64,000 nucleotides of DNA, from contig NZ_QUZZ01000001.1 in NCBI RefSeq assembly GCF_003545695.1, positions 186,001-250,000 on the forward strand, given 5' to 3'. Positions 62,129 through 64,000 of this stretch are shown in pieces. Each line of letters starts with the position of its first letter. Within the stretch, counting starts at the first letter, position 1. The notes beneath the pieces are model-generated. The model worked only from the letters and a program-made list of their open reading frames with translations. It made no database searches and was not told the DNA's origin. Origin of the DNA: Taibaiella helva. GTDB taxonomy: Bacteria > Bacteroidota > Bacteroidia > Chitinophagales > Chitinophagaceae. Made by a program: the position numbers and the translations under genes.

Positions 62129-62722
62129 CTATTTTTCCAGGGGCTGGGCCTGGTAACGTAGCAGTACCACACCTGAGCTGAAGACCTCGCTCTGCACCAG
62201 CTCGAGAGGACGTTTGGTGTGAGGCGCTGTAAATAAGGGCTTGCCCTTGCCCAGCAATATAGGGTGCATCCACAGCTGGTACTCATCAACAAGCCCCAGC
62301 CGTATCAGCTCGGTAACCAGCTGTCCGCTGCCGAGGACAAGGATCCCTTTATGCAGGCCTGATACCGGCTTCCGTAGCCGGTTCATGACCGTCTTCAGGC
62401 GGCCCGGCAGGATGGTCGAATTGCGCCATTCGGGCTCGGTCAGTGTATTGGAGAAAACGGCCTTAGGGAAGCCGTTAAGCATGGCAGCAAAGGCAAAGTC
62501 TTCCCGTGAGCAAAAAGGATCGGATTGCTTGGCGGTCCAGTAGCGGGCCATGGCCTGGTAGGTTTTCCGGCCGAGCAGCACGCTGTCGTGCTGCATCAGC
62601 TCCTGCTGTAAGCGGGCGCCCATACCCCGGCTCCAGCGCTCGAAGTGCCAGTCCAGCTCACAATTCAGCCCGGAATAATAACCATCCAGGGTGATATTCA
62701 TCGATACAATAACCTTTCTCAT
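62129..62722 (-). CDS. dihydrofolate reductase-fold protein (RibD C-terminal family)
   Basis: From MRKVIVSMNITLDGYYSGLNCELDWHFERW the 197-residue protein matches the stand-alone RibD_C/DHFR-like family: VLLGRKTYQAMARYW, FANTLTEPEW-type strand (VFSNTLTEPEWRNSTILPGRL), ILVLGSGQLVTELIRLGLVDEYQLWMHPILLGKGKPLF. Such proteins bind NADPH; substrate unknown. It converges with the HD gene. Confidence 0.85.
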   Translation of the reverse strand: MRKVIVSMNITLDGYYSGLNCELDWHFERWSRGMGARLQQELMQHDSVLLGRKTYQAMARYWTAKQSDPFCSREDFAFAAMLNGFPKAVFSNTLTEPEWRNSTILPGRLKTVMNRLRKPVSGLHKGILVLGSGQLVTELIRLGLVDEYQLWMHPILLGKGKPLFTAPHTKRPLELVQSEVFSSGVVLLRYQAQPLEK

Positions 62723-62822
62723 CAGTAATAAGGTGCCCTTAAATGCAGTGCCGGGGCCCCTTTCCCCACCTGCCGTTTGGTCATTCAAAATTACCGCGGA
62801 TTACTGCCGGCGGCGGGGGGTG

Positions 62823-62860
62823 TTTCCGACAGAAAGCAGGTGCTTTCCGACGAAAGCAGG
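62823..62860 (+). repeat. tandem direct repeats upstream of the ANT(6)-like gene
   Basis: TTTCCGACAGAAAGCAGG (62823-62840) and TTTCCGACGAAAGCAGG (62844-62860) repeat at 21-nt spacing, two helical turns. Direct repeats at that distance are the usual arrangement for LytTR regulators, and one is encoded 2.5 kb away; the link is only a suggestion. Confidence 0.4.
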
Positions 62861-62933
62861 ATACCTGTTGAAATGGCACCCTTTTTCAAAACGGTTTTTC
62901 TCTTCCTATCTTTATCTGCCAATAGCCTGTGAT

Positions 62934-63821
62934 ATGACAAACAAGATGCCTGCTGCCCGTTCTGCCCAGCTTGAAAAGGCTTTGCAATGGGCGAAAGACA
63001 ATGAACAGATCAGGGCCATGCTGCTTACAAGCTCTATGGTGAACCCTGACGCGCCGGTAGATGATTTCAGCGACCTGGATATAGAATGGGTGATTGCAGA
63101 TCTTCCGGCTTTCCTGGCGGACGACAGTTGGCTAAGCCATTTCGGCGAAGTGGTCAGCTATATTGTAGAGAATGAAGAGGCCTTCGACGGCCGGCATGCC
63201 ATGCGTATGGTCTTCTATGCCGATTATTCCAAGATCGATTTCAAGCTGTATGCGGTCGATAAATTTGTTGAAGATACGCTCGCCGAAGCCTTGCCCGAGG
63301 ATTGGGATGTAGGCTATAAGGTATTGCTCGATAAAGACGGACTCACCCGGCACCTGAAGCCGCCGACCTACACATCCGTGCTCATCAGAAAGCCTTCGGA
63401 AGAGCATTTCCAATGGGTATTGAATAATTACTGGTGGGACCTGACCTATGTGGTGAAATGCCTGTGGCGGGAGGAGCTGTTCTATGCAAGGTTCATGTCG
63501 GAGCAAGTCATGCGCTTTGAGCACCTGCAGCATATTATCGAATGGTACATCGGTATGCAGCACGGCTGGAAGGTGACGACCAATAAGTATGGCCGCCTGT
63601 TTAAGCAATACCTGAGCCCGGAGCTATGGCAAAGGGTAGAAGCAACCTTCGCCGGCGCGGATATGCAAGACAACTGGCGGGCGCTGGAAGCTTATGCCGC
63701 CCTGGGACGCGAGCTGGGTATGGCCATTGCGGGAGGGCTGGGCTACCACTACCCTGCAAAGCTGGATGAGCAGGTTACGCGCTATATTGAAACCGTAAAG
63801 CAAATGCCTCCTAAACAATAA
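62934..63821 (+). CDS. ANT(6)-like aminoglycoside 6-nucleotidyltransferase
   Basis: A 295-residue relative of AadS/AadK, which adenylylate streptomycin. The nucleotidyltransferase motif is SSMVNPDAPVDDFSDLDIEW near residue 35, with AMRMVFYADYSKIDFKLYAVD, then YWWDLTYVVKCLWREELFYARFM and MQHGWKVTTNKYGRLFKQYLSP as in ANT(6). The start at 62934 is chosen because the family begins there; the longer frame to 62691 is upstream sequence. Activity on a drug is not proven by homology. Confidence 0.85.
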   Translation: MTNKMPAARSAQLEKALQWAKDNEQIRAMLLTSSMVNPDAPVDDFSDLDIEWVIADLPAFLADDSWLSHFGEVVSYIVENEEAFDGRHAMRMVFYADYSKIDFKLYAVDKFVEDTLAEALPEDWDVGYKVLLDKDGLTRHLKPPTYTSVLIRKPSEEHFQWVLNNYWWDLTYVVKCLWREELFYARFMSEQVMRFEHLQHIIEWYIGMQHGWKVTTNKYGRLFKQYLSPELWQRVEATFAGADMQDNWRALEAYAALGRELGMAIAGGLGYHYPAKLDEQVTRYIETVKQMPPKQ

Positions 63822-63827
63822 GGATAT

Positions 63828-64000
63828 ATGGACAAAGAATGGATAAAAGAAAAGACGTTTGACAAAGCTGCCGGTCTCTTTAATGGAGATAAAGCGGAGT
63901 ATGAGCAATGTATCTTTCTCAATGGCAGCTTCAATAAAGCGGACCTGTCGCACAATGAATTCAACGATTGTGTGTTTGAGCGTTGTGACCTGAGTATGGC
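63828..64000 (+). CDS. pentapeptide-repeat protein (5' part, runs off the window)
   Basis: MDKEWIKEKTFDKAAGLFNGDKAEYEQCIFLNGSFNKADLSHNEFNDCVFERCDLSM has the A(D/N)Lxx-type five-residue periodicity that forms a right-handed quadrilateral helix (CIFLNGSFNKADLSHNEF..). Qnr-type proteins that protect DNA gyrase share it. Only the first 57 residues are seen, 6 nt after the ANT(6)-like gene, so they may be co-transcribed. Confidence 0.75.
   Translation, partial: MDKEWIKEKTFDKAAGLFNGDKAEYEQCIFLNGSFNKADLSHNEFNDCVFERCDLSM

Overview
The window comes from a bacterium of the phylum Bacteroidota, most like the Chitinophagaceae. The evidence is type IX secretion proteins (PorE-like, PorP/SprF-like, and a giant adhesin with a gliding-motility C-terminal domain), many start sites preceded by the Bacteroidota -7 box TAnnTTTG, and many signal-peptide outer-membrane barrels and lipoproteins. 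No complete mobile element, integrase, rRNA, canonical tRNA or CRISPR array was seen.

Layout. 1-9.7 kb: a frameshifted lipoprotein, a large membrane protein of the misnamed 'SpecificRecomb' family, and core housekeeping (trpS, dusB, fumC, acpP-fabF-rnc). 9.7-17.3 kb: prmA and three cell-surface/type IX secretion genes. 17.4-22.2 kb: a TIGR02757 protein, a peptidyl-prolyl isomerase, an orphan pair of type VI secretion baseplate genes (tssE-tssF) and a secreted repeat protein. 22.3-27.5 kb: a porin/Rieske/imelysin/di-haem oxidoreductase operon and a barrel protein. 27.8-32.3 kb: an NAD salvage operon (nrtR, nadV, PRPP-synthetase-like) that also carries decayed NADAR, macro-domain and 2-oxoglutarate oxygenase genes and a phosphoesterase.

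33.2-50.0 kb is the most interesting part. It is an RNA-repair island: an operon hen1 - RNA ligase - pnkp; a second operon of a soluble SPFH/Band-7 protein, a signal-peptidase-fold protein, two small ORFs, two RlaP-type nucleotidyltransferases and the stump of a second pnkp; a divergent WYL-domain regulator; and a prfH-rtcB operon led by an unknown basic protein. Between the SPFH gene and the WYL gene lies about 500 nt with several tRNA-like modules on the minus strand. The same inverted repeat (TGCGCAG-N5-CTGCGCA) lies at the same distance from the -7 element of three promoters (hen1 operon, tRNA-like/SPFH operon, WYL gene), which makes these units a probable single regulon. The likely job is to sense broken RNA and to trim, protect and religate tRNA (Pnkp/ligase/Hen1, RlaP, SPFH plus tRNA-like RNA) and to rescue and reseal cleaved ribosomes (PrfH/RtcB).

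50.4-58 kb: a thiamin biosynthesis operon (thiS-C-tenI-D-E-G-H-F) under a TPP riboswitch. 58-64 kb: a peptide transporter, a LytS/LytR-type two-component pair, an HD hydrolase, a DHFR-fold protein, an ANT(6)-like aminoglycoside nucleotidyltransferase and the start of a pentapeptide-repeat protein.
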